A stretch of 64,000 bases of DNA, taken from assembly GCF_025751555.1 (NCBI RefSeq), contig NZ_JAOWLB010000006.1, forward strand, positions 62,001-126,000, in the 5' to 3' direction. Origin of the DNA: Ruegeria aquimaris. GTDB taxonomy: Bacteria; Pseudomonadota; Alphaproteobacteria; Rhodobacterales; Rhodobacteraceae. Positions 37,100-46,242 of the stretch are shown one piece after another. Below the pieces are notes generated by a model. It worked only from the letters and a program-made list of their open reading frames with translations, was not told the origin of the DNA and did not search any database. How positions within the stretch are numbered: the stretch's first letter is position 1; each line of letters begins with the position of its first letter. The position numbers were made by a program, and so were the translations under genes.

Positions 37100-38182
37100 T
37101 CAGCGGACCTTGAGTGTGGCCAGCCCAATCATCGCCAGGATCAGCGAGATGATCCAGAACCGGATCACGATGGTGGGTTCGGCCCAGCCCTTTTTCTCGT
37201 AATGGTGATGGATCGGGGCCATCAGGAAGACCCGCTTGCCGGTGCGTTTGAAATAGAGCACCTGGATGATAACACTCAGAGCTTCCACAACAAAAAGCCC
37301 GCCGACGATGGCCAGCACCAGCTCGTGCTTGGTCGCGACCGCAATCGCGCCCAGCGCGCCGCCCAGCGCAAGGCTGCCTGTATCGCCCATGAACACGGCC
37401 GCGGGCGGCGCGTTATACCACAGAAAGCCCAGCCCGGCGCCAAAGAGAGCGGCGGTGAAGATCAGGATCTCTCCGGTCCCCGGTACATAATGTACATCGA
37501 GATATTCGGTGAAATCGACCCGCCCCACCGCATAGGCGATGACGCCCAGGGTCGAGGCCGCGATCATCGCCGGCATGATCGCCAGACCGTCCAGACCGTC
37601 GGTCAGGTTGACCGCGTTGGCGGCGCCGACGATCACGCAGATCGAGAAGGGGACGTAGAAATAACCCAGATTTATCAAGGTGTTCTTGAAGACCGGCAGG
37701 GCCAGCTGATTTTGCAGCGCCTCGGGGTGGTTATAGCTCGCCCAGACGGCGGCGATCACCGCGATGATGATGCCCAGCGCCAGCCGCATCTTGCTTGAGA
37801 CGCCCTTGGTGTTCTGTTTCGAGACCTTGGCATAGTCGTCGGCAAAGCCGATGCAGGCGTAGGCGAGGGTGACGAATAGTACCAACCAGACAAACGGATT
37901 GTCCCAGCGCGCCCAGAGCAGGGTCGAAGTGAGCAAAGCCCCGACAATCAGCAACCCCCCCATGGTCGGCGTGCCCGCCTTGGAGAAATGCCCCTCGGGG
38001 CCGTCGTCGCGGATCGGCTGGCCCTTGCCCTGCTTGCGGCGCAGCACGTTGATCAGCGGACGTCCGAACAGGAACCCGAAGATCAGCGCCGTCATAAAGG
38101 CCCCGCCCGCGCGGAAGGTGATGTAGCGGAAGAGGTTCCAGACATCCCCCCCGTCCGACAGGGCGGTCAACCAGTAAAGCAT
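37100..38182 (-). CDS. mraY: Phospho-MurNAc-pentapeptide transferase MraY
   Basis: 360 residues, about ten membrane helices. The catalytic motifs are [17 protein letters not shown] (Asp pair), [13 protein letters not shown] and the histidine loop [16 protein letters not shown]. It transfers phospho-MurNAc-pentapeptide to undecaprenyl phosphate to form lipid I. It is 15 bp downstream of murF; the old dcw order would continue to murD but is broken here. Confidence 0.97.
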   Translation of the reverse strand: MLYWLTALSDGGDVWNLFRYITFRAGGAFMTALIFGFLFGRPLINVLRRKQGKGQPIRDDGPEGHFSKAGTPTMGGLLIVGALLTSTLLWARWDNPFVWLVLFVTLAYACIGFADDYAKVSKQNTKGVSSKMRLALGIIIAVIAAVWASYNHPEALQNQLALPVFKNTLINLGYFYVPFSICVIVGAANAVNLTDGLDGLAIMPAMIAASTLGVIAYAVGRVDFTEYLDVHYVPGTGEILIFTAALFGAGLGFLWYNAPPAAVFMGDTGSLALGGALGAIAVATKHELVLAIVGGLFVVEALSVIIQVLYFKRTGKRVFLMAPIHHHYEKKGWAEPTIVIRFWIISLILAMIGLATLKVR

Positions 38183-38197
38183 GCGACGGCGTCCTTG

Positions 38198-39592
38198 TTA
38201 CGTTTCCGACTGTTTCGATCCGGCCCCATGGCCCATTTCACGCAGCCCGTCAACAAGACGGGCCAATCCCATACTGAGCGAGCCCTTGACCAGCACCGCA
38301 TCGCCCGGCGCGACCAGCGTGGGCAGATGGGCCAACATCTGCGCGCCGGTCTCGGTCCAGCGCCCGCGTTTTGCCGCGGGCAGAGCATCAAACAGGGCGC
38401 GCATCAGCGGCCCGATGCAATGGACTTCGTGGATCATCTCCATCGCCGGCAGCGCGGCCAGCCCCGCATGCAGCGGCAGCTCTTCGGGGCCAAGCTCCTT
38501 CATGTCGCCCAGAAAGGCGACCCGGCGGGTGCCCAGAGCAGCTGCCAGCACCTCAAGCGCAGCACCGACCGAGGTGGGGTTGGCGTTATAGCTGTCGTCG
38601 AACAGGGTCAGCGTCCCGCCGGGCAGGGTCACGATCTCGCGCGCGCCGCGCCCCTTGTAGGGGGTCCAGCGCTGCAACCCTTGCAGCGACGCCCCCGCAT
38701 CGGCACCCAGCGCATCGCAGCAGGCCAGAGCCCCCAGAGCATTCATCGCGAAATGCGTTCCCGCCGATTGCAGGGTGAAACTGACAGGGCCGGACGGAGT
38801 GTCGGCACGGGCATGGGTCATCCCATCCGCCACCTCGACCCCGGTCAGGCGATAGTCTTGCGCGGCGCGCCCGAACGAGAGCTGCCGGGCGCCCCGAGCG
38901 GCGGCGCGCAGGATATCCGCCTCGGCGATATCGGCATTCAGCACCGCCACGCCGCCGGGCTCCAGCCCTTCCATGATCGCGGCCTTTTCGCGCGCGATAC
39001 CGGCCACGTCGTCAAACGCCTCCAGATGCACCGCCGCGACGGTGGTGACCATCGCCACATGCGGGCGGGCCTGGCGGGCCAAGGGCGCGATCTCGCCGGG
39101 ATGGTTCATTCCGATCTCGATCACCGCAAATTCGGTGTCCCGCGGCATCCGCGCCAGCGTCAGCGGTACACCCCAATGGTTGTTGTAGCTGGCGACGCTG
39201 GCATGGGTGCGGCCCTGCGCGCCCAGCATGGCGGCTAGCATTTCCTTGGTCGAGGTCTTGCCGACACTGCCGGTCACTGCAACCACCCGCGCCTGTGTGC
39301 GGGCACGACCGGCGCGGCCCAAAGCTTCAAGCGCGGTTTGCACGTCATCGACCAGCAAGAGCGGCGCGTCCTGGGATACACCCTCGGGGATGCGCGAGAC
39401 CAGCGCGGCGCCCGCACCCTTCTCCAGCGCCTGCGCCACAAAGTCATGGCCGTCGCGGGCGGCGGTCAGTGCGACGAAGAGGTCACCCGGCGCAATTGTG
39501 CGGGTGTCGATCGAGATGCCACTGACCTGCCAGTCGCCCGTGGTGCGGCCCCCGGTGGCCTCGGCGGCTTCGGCTGCGGTCCAGAGGGTCAT
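38198..39592 (-). CDS. murF: UDP-MurNAc-tripeptide--D-Ala-D-Ala ligase MurF
   Basis: 464 residues. SIDTRTIAPGDLFVAL, P-loop VAVTGSVGKTSTKEMLA, EIGMNHPGEI, and FDDSYNANPTSVGAALEVL mark MurF. It adds the D-Ala-D-Ala made by Ddl. The ATG overlaps the murE stop by 4 bases. Confidence 0.97.
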   Translation of the reverse strand: MTLWTAAEAAEATGGRTTGDWQVSGISIDTRTIAPGDLFVALTAARDGHDFVAQALEKGAGAALVSRIPEGVSQDAPLLLVDDVQTALEALGRAGRARTQARVVAVTGSVGKTSTKEMLAAMLGAQGRTHASVASYNNHWGVPLTLARMPRDTEFAVIEIGMNHPGEIAPLARQARPHVAMVTTVAAVHLEAFDDVAGIAREKAAIMEGLEPGGVAVLNADIAEADILRAAARGARQLSFGRAAQDYRLTGVEVADGMTHARADTPSGPVSFTLQSAGTHFAMNALGALACCDALGADAGASLQGLQRWTPYKGRGAREIVTLPGGTLTLFDDSYNANPTSVGAALEVLAAALGTRRVAFLGDMKELGPEELPLHAGLAALPAMEMIHEVHCIGPLMRALFDALPAAKRGRWTETGAQMLAHLPTLVAPGDAVLVKGSLSMGLARLVDGLREMGHGAGSKQSET

Positions 39593-41070
39593 GCCAGCCG
39601 TCCTTCCAGTGCGGCCACGGCGATGCTGGCCTGTTCCACATCGTCAAAGGGCAGCACCTGATCGCCTACCACCTGCCCCGTCTCATGCCCCTTGCCACAG
39701 ATCAGCAGCGCATCGCCCGGTTCCAGCGTATCGACACCCCGCAGGATCGCCTCTGCCCGGTCGCCCACTTCAGTCGCACCGGGGGCGCCCTGCATCACGG
39801 CGGCACGGATCAGCGCGGGGTCCTCGCTGCGCGGGTTGTCATCGGTGATGATGACGATATCGGCGTTTTCCACCGCCGCCTTGCCCATCAGCGGGCGTTT
39901 GGTCGCGTCACGGTCGCCACCGGCGCCGACAATGGCCACCAGCCGGCCCATCACATGTGGGCGCAGCGCCTTGAGCGCGGTCGCCACGGCATCGGGGGTA
40001 TGGGCGTAATCGACAAAGACCGCAGCACCATTGGCGCGGGTCGCGGCCAGCTGCATCCGCCCCCGGACCGTGCCCAGATGCGGCAGGGTCTCGAACACAC
40101 GTACCGGGTCCGCGCCGCAGGCGATGACCAGCCCGCAGGCCAAGAGGATGTTTTCCGCCTGGAAACCGCCGATCAGGTCAAGCCGCGCCTGATAAGGTTT
40201 ACCCCGCCACGAAAACAGCAGGTCCTGCCCGGTGGCATCAAAGCGCTGGTTGGTCAGGCTCAGGTCACAGGGACCGCGCCCAACGGTCAACACATTCTGG
40301 CCGCGCGCGGCGGCAATGGCGCGCATCTCTGCGCCCTTGGGGTCGTCCATGTTAATGACCGCCACCCCATCAGGTGGCAGCACACGGCGAAAGAGTCCTG
40401 CCTTGGCCGCGAAATAGGCCTCGAAAGTGGCGTGGTAGTCCAGATGGTCCTGGGTGAAATTGGTGAACCCGGCGGCCTTGAGCACCACTCCGTCCAACCG
40501 CCGCTGTTCCAGCCCGTGGCTGGAGGCCTCCATCGCCGCATGGGTAACGCCGTTTGCCGCCGCCTCGGCCAGACAACGATGCAGGGTGATCGGTTCCGGC
40601 GTGGTATGAGCCAGCGGCGCGGTCCAGGCGCCTTCGACCCCGGTGGTGCCAAGGTTGACGGCATCATGGCCCAGCTCGGTCCAGATCTGGCGCACAAAGG
40701 TCGAGACCGAGGTCTTGCCGTTGGTGCCGGTGACCGCAACCATGGTGGTAGGCTGCGCGCCGAACCAGAGCGCTGCCGTCAGCGCCAGCGCCTGACGCGG
40801 ATCCTCGACCACCACCAGCGCCGCCCGCGAGGCCGCCAGTTCATCGGCCGCGATGCGGGCGCCCTCGGCATCGGTCAGGATTGCGGCCGCACCCATCCGC
40901 AGCGCGTATTGGATGAATTCCCCGCCATGGATGCGGGTCCCGGGCAGCGCGGCAAAAAGATAGCCATCCTTGACCTGGCGGGTGTCCACCGCCAGCCCGG
41001 TGATCACCGGATCCCGGCCGCCGCGCGCGGTCAGGGCCAGTTGACCAAGTGTCTTTGCCGTTTCGCCCAT
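39589..41070 (-). CDS. murE: UDP-MurNAc-L-Ala-D-Glu--2,6-diaminopimelate ligase MurE
   Basis: 493 residues. DTRQVKDGYLFAALPG, P-loop VAVTGTNGKTSVSTF, FTNFTQDHLDYHATFEAYFAAK and the DNPRSEDP motif, which specifies meso-diaminopimelate over lysine. It is 17 bp downstream of ftsI and overlaps murF. Confidence 0.97.
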   Translation of the reverse strand: MGETAKTLGQLALTARGGRDPVITGLAVDTRQVKDGYLFAALPGTRIHGGEFIQYALRMGAAAILTDAEGARIAADELAASRAALVVVEDPRQALALTAALWFGAQPTTMVAVTGTNGKTSVSTFVRQIWTELGHDAVNLGTTGVEGAWTAPLAHTTPEPITLHRCLAEAAANGVTHAAMEASSHGLEQRRLDGVVLKAAGFTNFTQDHLDYHATFEAYFAAKAGLFRRVLPPDGVAVINMDDPKGAEMRAIAAARGQNVLTVGRGPCDLSLTNQRFDATGQDLLFSWRGKPYQARLDLIGGFQAENILLACGLVIACGADPVRVFETLPHLGTVRGRMQLAATRANGAAVFVDYAHTPDAVATALKALRPHVMGRLVAIVGAGGDRDATKRPLMGKAAVENADIVIITDDNPRSEDPALIRAAVMQGAPGATEVGDRAEAILRGVDTLEPGDALLICGKGHETGQVVGDQVLPFDDVEQASIAVAALEGRLA

Positions 41071-41087
41071 GGCGCACCTACCCCTGT

Positions 41088-42875
41088 TCAGTTCGAGGTG
41101 AGCGTATAGCCAGCCCCTTGCCCGGGCTCAAGCTGTGGTCTGAGACCCAGCAGCGGCGCGACACGCCCAATCAGTTCGGCAGCGACGGGAACCGCTGTCC
41201 AACCGGCCGTACGGCGCTTTTCGCCATAGGCCACGATCCAGGGCTCGTCCAGCGTGACCACCAGAACGTATTTCGGGTCATTGGCCGGGAAGATGCTGGA
41301 AAAGGTCGCGATCACCTTGTCCTCATAGTATCCGCCCCGCGGCCTGGGTTTGTCTGCGGTGCCGGTCTTGCCGCCGACAACGTAGCCGGGCACCTCGCCA
41401 AAGCTGGCGGTGCCGCTGGTAACCACCTTGCGCAGCATCATGCGCGCCTGTTGCGCCGCGTTTTCCGACATCACGCGCGGGCCGTATTGCGGACCTTTCT
41501 GCTTCAGGATCGTGGGGCTGACATACTGTCCGCCATTGGCAATCGCCGCATAGCCTGCAGCCAGGTGCATCGGGCTGGTCGACAGGCCGTGACCATATGA
41601 GATGGTCACAGTGCTCAGCTCACCCCAGGTCTTGGGTTTGAGCGGTTGTCCGCCTGCCGCCTCAACGATTTCGAAAGGCGTCGGATCGAACATGCCCAGA
41701 GCGCCAAGGAACTGCTGCTGCCGCTCGGACCCGATCTGAAGCGCCAGCCGCCCGGTGCCGCGGTTCGAGCTGTGCACGATCACGTCCGCGACGCTGATCT
41801 TGCCATAGTTCTTGTTGTTGAACTCGCCGATAGGGAATTTGCCGATCCGCATCGGCCCCGAGGTGTCGATGATGGTTTCGGAATTGACAAGCCCAAGATC
41901 CACGGCCTGCGCCGCGGCAAAGATCTTGAACACCGAGCCCAGTTCATAGACCCCCTGCACATAGCGGTTGAACAGCGGGCTGTCCGAAGGGTCAAAGCCT
42001 GTGGTGGGTGGGCGAGGCCGGTCGTTCGGGTCGAAGGAAGGCAGCGAAGCGGCCGCAACCACCTCGCCCGTGTGAACATTCATCAGGACCGCCGAGGCGC
42101 CCTTTGCGTTCATGATCTTCATGCCGCCGTAAAGAACCTGCTCCATCGCCGCCTGAACCGTCAGGTCCAGCGACAGTTGCAACGGCTTGTCGCCATTTGC
42201 CGGGTCTCGAAGATAGCCGTCGAACTGCTTTTCGACACCCGCCACACCGATCACCTCGGCGGCCTCGACCCCCTCGCGACCAAACCCGGCCCCGCCCAGG
42301 ATATGCGCGGCAAGCTGGCCATTGGGATAAAGCCGCATCTCGCGCGGGCCGAACAACAGGCCCGGATCACCGATATCGTGAACCGCCTGCTTCTGCTCTG
42401 GGCTGATGCGTTTCTTGATCCAGATGAATTTCCGCTTGCCGGTGAAATCGCGGATCAGCCGCTCCTTATCGAGATCCGGAAACACCCGCGCCAGCCCCTC
42501 GGCGGCGGCCACCGGATCGACCATCAGGGGGGGCTGGGCATAGAGCGAGTGTGTCTCGAAATTCGTCGCCAGAAGCCGTCCTTCGCGGTCGATGATGTCG
42601 GCGCGCTGGGTGGCGATAGACGCGCCGGTGGCGCTGGCCATCGGCTCCTGCGCCTCGGACGAGGCCAGCATCCCCATGCGGGCGCCAACGACGGAGAAGG
42701 CACAGAAGAAGAAGACACCGAGAACCAGTAACCGCCCCTCGGCGCGGGCGCGGGCACGGTCCTGCATCTCGTCATGCCTGCGGCGGATGTTCTCGCGTTC
42801 GATCAGATCGGGGTTCTCCCCCTTGGCGCGGGCATCCAGAATACGGGCGAGCGGGCGGAGTGGCGTGCGGATCAT
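41088..42875 (-). CDS. ftsI: Septal peptidoglycan transpeptidase FtsI (PBP3)
   Basis: 595 residues. One N-terminal membrane helix (about 50-70), pedestal domain, then the transpeptidase domain with SVFKIF (active-site serine), SSNRGTGR (SxN) and GGKTGTADK (KTG). As the monofunctional division transpeptidase it works with FtsW. A 4-base overlap with ftsL places it in the mraZ-rsmH-ftsL-ftsI chain. Confidence 0.96.
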   Translation of the reverse strand: MIRTPLRPLARILDARAKGENPDLIERENIRRRHDEMQDRARARAEGRLLVLGVFFFCAFSVVGARMGMLASSEAQEPMASATGASIATQRADIIDREGRLLATNFETHSLYAQPPLMVDPVAAAEGLARVFPDLDKERLIRDFTGKRKFIWIKKRISPEQKQAVHDIGDPGLLFGPREMRLYPNGQLAAHILGGAGFGREGVEAAEVIGVAGVEKQFDGYLRDPANGDKPLQLSLDLTVQAAMEQVLYGGMKIMNAKGASAVLMNVHTGEVVAAASLPSFDPNDRPRPPTTGFDPSDSPLFNRYVQGVYELGSVFKIFAAAQAVDLGLVNSETIIDTSGPMRIGKFPIGEFNNKNYGKISVADVIVHSSNRGTGRLALQIGSERQQQFLGALGMFDPTPFEIVEAAGGQPLKPKTWGELSTVTISYGHGLSTSPMHLAAGYAAIANGGQYVSPTILKQKGPQYGPRVMSENAAQQARMMLRKVVTSGTASFGEVPGYVVGGKTGTADKPRPRGGYYEDKVIATFSSIFPANDPKYVLVVTLDEPWIVAYGEKRRTAGWTAVPVAAELIGRVAPLLGLRPQLEPGQGAGYTLTSN

Positions 42876-43240
42876 GGCTGTTGCTCCGGCGGCAGGGTTC
42901 CGAGATCGGAGAAGTTCGAGACATCGACACCGTCAACGATGGGCAATTCCGGATCGACGGCGTACATGATGTCGGCCACACGGCCGAACTGGTCCGGGCG
43001 CATCGGCAACAGGCCGAGGCTTTCGAAATTCAGATCCGCCAGTTCGCGCAGCCGGTCCGGGCGGTTGAGATAGGCCCATTCCGCCCGCAAGACACTAAGG
43101 CGCACCTGCGCCGCGCCAATCTCGCGCTGAAGCCGCTGGGTCTCGTTCAGCACTTCCTGCGTCCGGTAATTCTCCTGATAGGCCCAGAGCGCCAATCCCA
43201 GAACCGACAATGCGGTCAGCACATAGATCACGCTTTTCAC
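42872..43240 (-). CDS. ftsL: Cell division protein FtsL
   Basis: 122 residues. A short cytoplasmic start, one membrane helix ([19 protein letters not shown]) and a periplasmic coiled coil ([45 protein letters not shown]) fit FtsL, the FtsQ/FtsB partner. Sequence is weakly conserved in general, so position between rsmH and ftsI, with overlaps on both sides, is the main support. Confidence 0.9.
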   Translation of the reverse strand: MKSVIYVLTALSVLGLALWAYQENYRTQEVLNETQRLQREIGAAQVRLSVLRAEWAYLNRPDRLRELADLNFESLGLLPMRPDQFGRVADIMYAVDPELPIVDGVDVSNFSDLGTLPPEQQP

Positions 43241-44232
43241 CGCGTCCCCCCCTTGAGTTGCGGCATTCCGATCGCCCTTGCCTCTATTTCTCCAGCCGGG
43301 GCGTCCGTGCGCACCGCGACCCGCAGCTTGGCCGAGCGCGACCTTGGGTTTTCCGACAGTTCTTGATCGTCGGGACCAACCGCCTTGCGGGTCAGCAGAT
43401 CGAACCGGGGGAGGTCTTCGATTGTTTCGGGTGCATATCGGTTAGCGCGTCCGGTGCGCCCGGCACGATCCTGGAGGAACCGCTTGACCATCCGGTCCTC
43501 GACCGAATGAAAGGTGACCACAGCCAGTTTGCCACCGGGTTTCAAGGCGCGTTCGGCGGCCATAAGGCCCTGGAACAGCTCTTCGTACTCGGCGTTCACC
43601 GCAATTCTGAGCGCCTGAAAGCTGCGCGTCGCCGGATGCGACTGGCCCGGCTTTGCGCGTGGCAGACAGGACTCGACAATTCCCGCCAGTTGCAACGTGG
43701 TCTCGATCGGCGCCGTACTCCGGGCCTTGACTATGGCACGCGCGATGCGGCGACTGGCGCGCTCTTCGCCATAGTGAAACAGGATGTCGGCCAGATCGCT
43801 TTCCGAGGCGGAATTGACCAGATCGGCGGCACTTGGCCCGTCCTGGCTCATCCGCATGTCGAGCGGGCCGTCCTTCATGAACGAAAACCCGCGTTCGGCC
43901 TGATCGAGCTGCATCGAGGAGACCCCGAGATCCAGCACGACCCCATCGAGGTCAGAGGCATATTCGTCCAGGCGCGAAAAGACGCCGGGCTGCATCACAA
44001 GTCGGTCACCATATTGGGCGGCCCAATCGGCGGCCATTTGAAAGGCCAGCGGATCACGGTCGACCGCGATCACCTTTTCCGCCCCGGCGGCAAGCAGGCC
44101 GCGCGTGTAACCGCCGGCGCCAAAAGTGCCGTCCAGCCAGACGCCGGACACCGGGGCCACCGCCGCCAGAAGGGGGCGCAGCAGAACCGGAATGTGGGGA
44201 TCGTTGGATTGGGGGGCAGCGGCAGCGGACAT
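43237..44232 (-). CDS. rsmH: 16S rRNA (cytosine(1402)-N(4))-methyltransferase RsmH (MraW)
   Basis: 331 residues from the ATG at 44232, 4 bp after mraZ. SAM-binding [14 protein letters not shown] and [45 protein letters not shown] and [15 protein letters not shown] are family hallmarks. It methylates C1402 in the decoding centre. The frame extends upstream into mraZ, but the start chosen follows the intergenic gap. Confidence 0.96.
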   Translation of the reverse strand: MSAAAAPQSNDPHIPVLLRPLLAAVAPVSGVWLDGTFGAGGYTRGLLAAGAEKVIAVDRDPLAFQMAADWAAQYGDRLVMQPGVFSRLDEYASDLDGVVLDLGVSSMQLDQAERGFSFMKDGPLDMRMSQDGPSAADLVNSASESDLADILFHYGEERASRRIARAIVKARSTAPIETTLQLAGIVESCLPRAKPGQSHPATRSFQALRIAVNAEYEELFQGLMAAERALKPGGKLAVVTFHSVEDRMVKRFLQDRAGRTGRANRYAPETIEDLPRFDLLTRKAVGPDDQELSENPRSRSAKLRVAVRTDAPAGEIEARAIGMPQLKGGTR

Positions 44233-44236
44233 GACC

Positions 44237-44770
44237 TCAGGTGCCCCCGGCCCCGTCGAGAAACTGCATCGGATCGAAGTCGTCGGGCAGTTCGTCGAGC
44301 CATTCCTCGGCCGCCGCCAGTTCTTCGGCATCATAGGTCGCGGGGTTCCAGATCTGGAACGTGTCACCGGCGGCGATAAAGAATGCCTCGTCGTTCAGCT
44401 GGATCTTCTGGCGCAGCTTGGCGGGCAGAACCAAGCGACCGGTTTCATCGACCGAGGTCGGAAAAGACTGACCATGGAACATGCGCTGGAGCATCTTGCG
44501 CTCCATCGAGCCGCGCGGCAGCGCGTCGATCTTGGCATCGACCTCGTCGATCGCCTCCATCGTATAACATTCAAGGAACTTACGGCGGTGATCGCCATAA
44601 ACAATGACCAGCTCGGGGTTGCCACCGGATTGCCAGTTGGGATCGCCCGCCTCCAGGACACGACGAAACGAGGCGGGTATCGATACCCTCCCCTTAGCAT
44701 CCACCTTGTGGTGGCTTTCGCCTCTGAACCTGCGCGCCAAGCTGACTGTCCCTTTCGCTTGCGCCCCCAT
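44237..44770 (-). CDS. mraZ: Transcriptional regulator MraZ
   Basis: 177 residues from the ATG at 44770 (GGAAAG box). Two AbrB-like swapped-hairpin repeats: [18 protein letters not shown] and [18 protein letters not shown]. MraZ binds near its own promoter and modulates dcw transcription. Start is uncertain: a TTG at 44740 (protein beginning [10 protein letters not shown]) has a good AAAGGGA site and fits typical family N-termini, while the ATG at 44818 lies inside the terminator hairpin and is unlikely. First gene of the cluster. Confidence 0.92.
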   Translation of the reverse strand: MGAQAKGTVSLARRFRGESHHKVDAKGRVSIPASFRRVLEAGDPNWQSGGNPELVIVYGDHRRKFLECYTMEAIDEVDAKIDALPRGSMERKMLQRMFHGQSFPTSVDETGRLVLPAKLRQKIQLNDEAFFIAAGDTFQIWNPATYDAEELAAAEEWLDELPDDFDPMQFLDGAGGT

Positions 44771-44789
44771 TGTCTTTCCGTCCCCCAGA

Positions 44790-45005
44790 ATGAAAACGGC
44801 GGGTTGATCTGCTGCCACTGATCAACCCGCCGACTTTGCCCGCCTTGCGGGGTGTCCGACTGCGCGCGCCACCTGGGGGGATGTCTGCTCGCTCGCGCGC
44901 CGGATCTCTTGGTTCGATGAAAGCAAGATGCCTGTATGAAACCTTGTTTTTGTTGGTTGGGGTCGTTTGGTGCCCCTGTCGCCTCGTCCTCATCGGATGA
45001 ACAAG
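44790..45005 (-). ncRNA. UpsM-like small RNA from the dcw 5' leader
   Basis: In Rhodobacter sphaeroides the dcw cluster has a long 5' leader whose early termination releases the sRNA UpsM, about 200 nt long. Here the same place, upstream of mraZ and downstream of DUF1127/CcsR-like genes on the opposite strand, ends in a very strong intrinsic terminator (44797-44832). The 5' end drawn here assumes a similar length; I could not fix the promoter. Sequence homology was not tested. Confidence 0.55.
44793..44832 (-). terminator. Intrinsic terminator in the mraZ leader
   Basis: A perfect 13-bp stem (CGGCGGGTTGATC at 44797-44809, GATCAACCCGCCG at 44820-44832) with a 10-nt loop; on the minus strand it is followed by TTTTCATT. 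No U-run follows on the plus strand, so it acts on transcription toward mraZ, ending 23 nt before the chosen ATG. It would attenuate the dcw operon and form the 3' end of an UpsM-like RNA. Confidence 0.85.
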
Positions 45006-45721
45006 GGATGCCATGGGAAATCATGGAAATCAACTGCATTTTGAGGGCCTCATCCAAGCTTTGTGGTAATAAAAGCCACACAATATCATGTAACGAACGA
45101 TTTGATCACCACAAATTGGCAACTTTTTTCCACCCGCAACTATATATAGTAGACGAGACATGCCCCCTCGATTTCCCAAAAAATCCCAGAAAAATTCTCC
45201 CAGCTCTGATTAAGCAATGAATGTTCGTTAATTGTTCTGAATTTGCGCTGCGAATCAGCGCTGTTAACTGAAAAACATCGACCCGACCCAGGGCGCGCCC
45301 CATCCCCGCCCACGATTTCCCATGGGAACGCTCGCCCTCTCGCAACACCCCGCGAGAATCCCGCGCCGTTGTCGATTCCCTGTAGCTCAGCAAACACGCC
45401 AGTTAGAGAGAGCCCTCCCGCGTCCGAGGCTGCCTCAATGCCTGACTTTTTTTGCGCCGCAAAATAAGTCACGTGGCGTAACTTTCAGGCGTCAAAGCTT
45501 GAATGTTCATTCAAGATTTCCCCACGCCCCATGCCCGCCTCACCAAAAGCTCAATAAAAAAAGGAAAATTATGCGATTCCATAGGGTTTCCAGGAAAGTA
45601 TGCGCTTGCTGCATAGCAGCATTGACCCGAAAAACTATTGTGCACCTGCAGCATTCCCCTATCTTCAGTCTCAACAGGGCGCCACCCAAAGGCGCTGACC
45701 GAACAGAGACGGAAGACGACA
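45006..45721. other. Long gene-free region between the mraZ leader and the DUF1127 gene
   Basis: About 700 bp without a credible protein gene; several short open frames lack family features. It is AT-rich around 45060-45250. It contains a perfect inverted repeat CTTGAATG-TT-CATTCAAG at 45498-45515, a TTCCCATGGGAA palindrome near 45320, and a TGCTGC...GCAGCA repeat near 45607-45621. It must hold the promoters of the leftward dcw leader and the rightward DUF1127-RNA unit; other small RNAs are possible. Confidence 0.45.
45638..45665 (+). promoter_or_regulatory. Candidate promoter of the DUF1127-CcsR unit
   Basis: TTGTGC (45638-45643), 16-bp spacer ending in CCCC, then TATCTT (45660-45665). The C-run joined to the -10 resembles heat-shock sigma (RpoH-type) promoters, which drive the homologous R. 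sphaeroides unit. Tentative. Confidence 0.35.
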
Positions 45722-45946
45722 ATGGCGATGGCAAGCGAACATACCGCAGCAAAGGTCGAGCACGGGTTTGGCCTTTTGTCGGTGATCGAAGCAGCGGTGG
45801 CGCGTTTTGCCCGCTACCGCGTGTACCGTGAGACCGTAAACGAACTATCGAAGCTTTCCGGTCGCGAGTTGGCGGATCTCGGCCTGCATCGGTCGATGAT
45901 CAAACGCGTCGCTTTACAGGCGGCGCAGGAATACACCGCGCGCTAA
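45722..45946 (+). CDS. DUF1127 small basic protein (CcaF1-like)
   Basis: 74 residues from the ATG at 45722. The C-terminal half has the DUF1127/YjiS pattern YRETVNELSKLSGRELADLGLHRSMIKRVA with a basic, helical character. In R. sphaeroides the DUF1127 protein in this position (CcaF1) is RNA-binding and is co-transcribed with the CcsR RNAs. Here six matching hairpins follow directly, so the same job is likely: affecting stability or maturation of the downstream RNAs. Confidence 0.85.
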   Translation: MAMASEHTAAKVEHGFGLLSVIEAAVARFARYRVYRETVNELSKLSGRELADLGLHRSMIKRVALQAAQEYTAR

Positions 45947-45963
45947 GCGCAAGGGTTTTACGG

Positions 45964-46036
45964 ATCAGGCCTCTCTCCTCCTCCCTGGGGCCTGAAACAA
46001 GGCGGCGGCATCCTCCTCCTCCCTGATGCCGCCGCA
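45964..46036 (+). ncRNA. CcsR-like RNA module 1 (two CUCCUCC-loop hairpins)
   Basis: Hairpin 1 has a 7-bp stem (45965-45971 with 45989-45995), hairpin 2 a 10-bp stem (46002-46011 with 46026-46035). Each shows CTCCTCCTCCCTG in the loop (from 45975 and 46013). It starts 18 bp after the DUF1127 stop, so it is probably cut from the same transcript. Confidence 0.85.
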
Positions 46037-46242
46037 TCAATACCGGCAAAGAAAGCCGGATGCGGATACACCGGGCTCTCCTCCTCCCTGTCCGGTGTAG
46101 AAAGCGCGCGGCGGTGCTCTCCTCCTCCCTGCACCGCCGCGACCCTCATACCGGGCGTCGATCCCGGGTTCGGATACATCGGGGCCTCTCCTCCTCCCTG
46201 CTCCGGTGTTGCAAAGAACGGCGGTTCCCCTCCTCCTCCCTG
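45975..46242 (+). repeat. Six identical 13-nt CTCCTCCTCCCTG motifs
   Basis: Copies begin at 45975, 46013, 46078, 46119, 46188 and 46230. Spacing alternates short (38, 41, 42) and long (65, 69), dividing them into three pairs. All lie in hairpin loops. The CCUCC core equals the anti-Shine-Dalgarno sequence of 16S rRNA, so it could pair with GGAGG sites in mRNAs. Confidence 0.9.
46066..46141 (+). ncRNA. CcsR-like RNA module 2
   Basis: Hairpin 3 has an 8-bp stem (46067-46074 with 46092-46099) and hairpin 4 an 11-bp stem (46107-46117 with 46131-46141). Motif copies start at 46078 and 46119. A separate small hairpin CCGGC-(7 nt)-GCCGG (46043-46059) lies between modules 1 and 2. Confidence 0.85.

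Noticed and set aside
36847-37113. 88-codon plus-strand open frame covering the direct repeats
   Set aside because: Low-complexity, no ribosome site, runs into the 3' end of mraY; treated as scar sequence.
45106-45393. 95-codon minus-strand open frame in the mraZ-DUF1127 gap
   Set aside because: No ribosome site, no family features, AT-rich regulatory-looking DNA.
45975-46242. CRISPR array suggested by regular 13-nt repeats
   Set aside because: Repeats are only 13 nt, spacing is uneven (38-69 nt), spacers are themselves hairpin arms and no cas genes are near; an RNA-hairpin array explains it.
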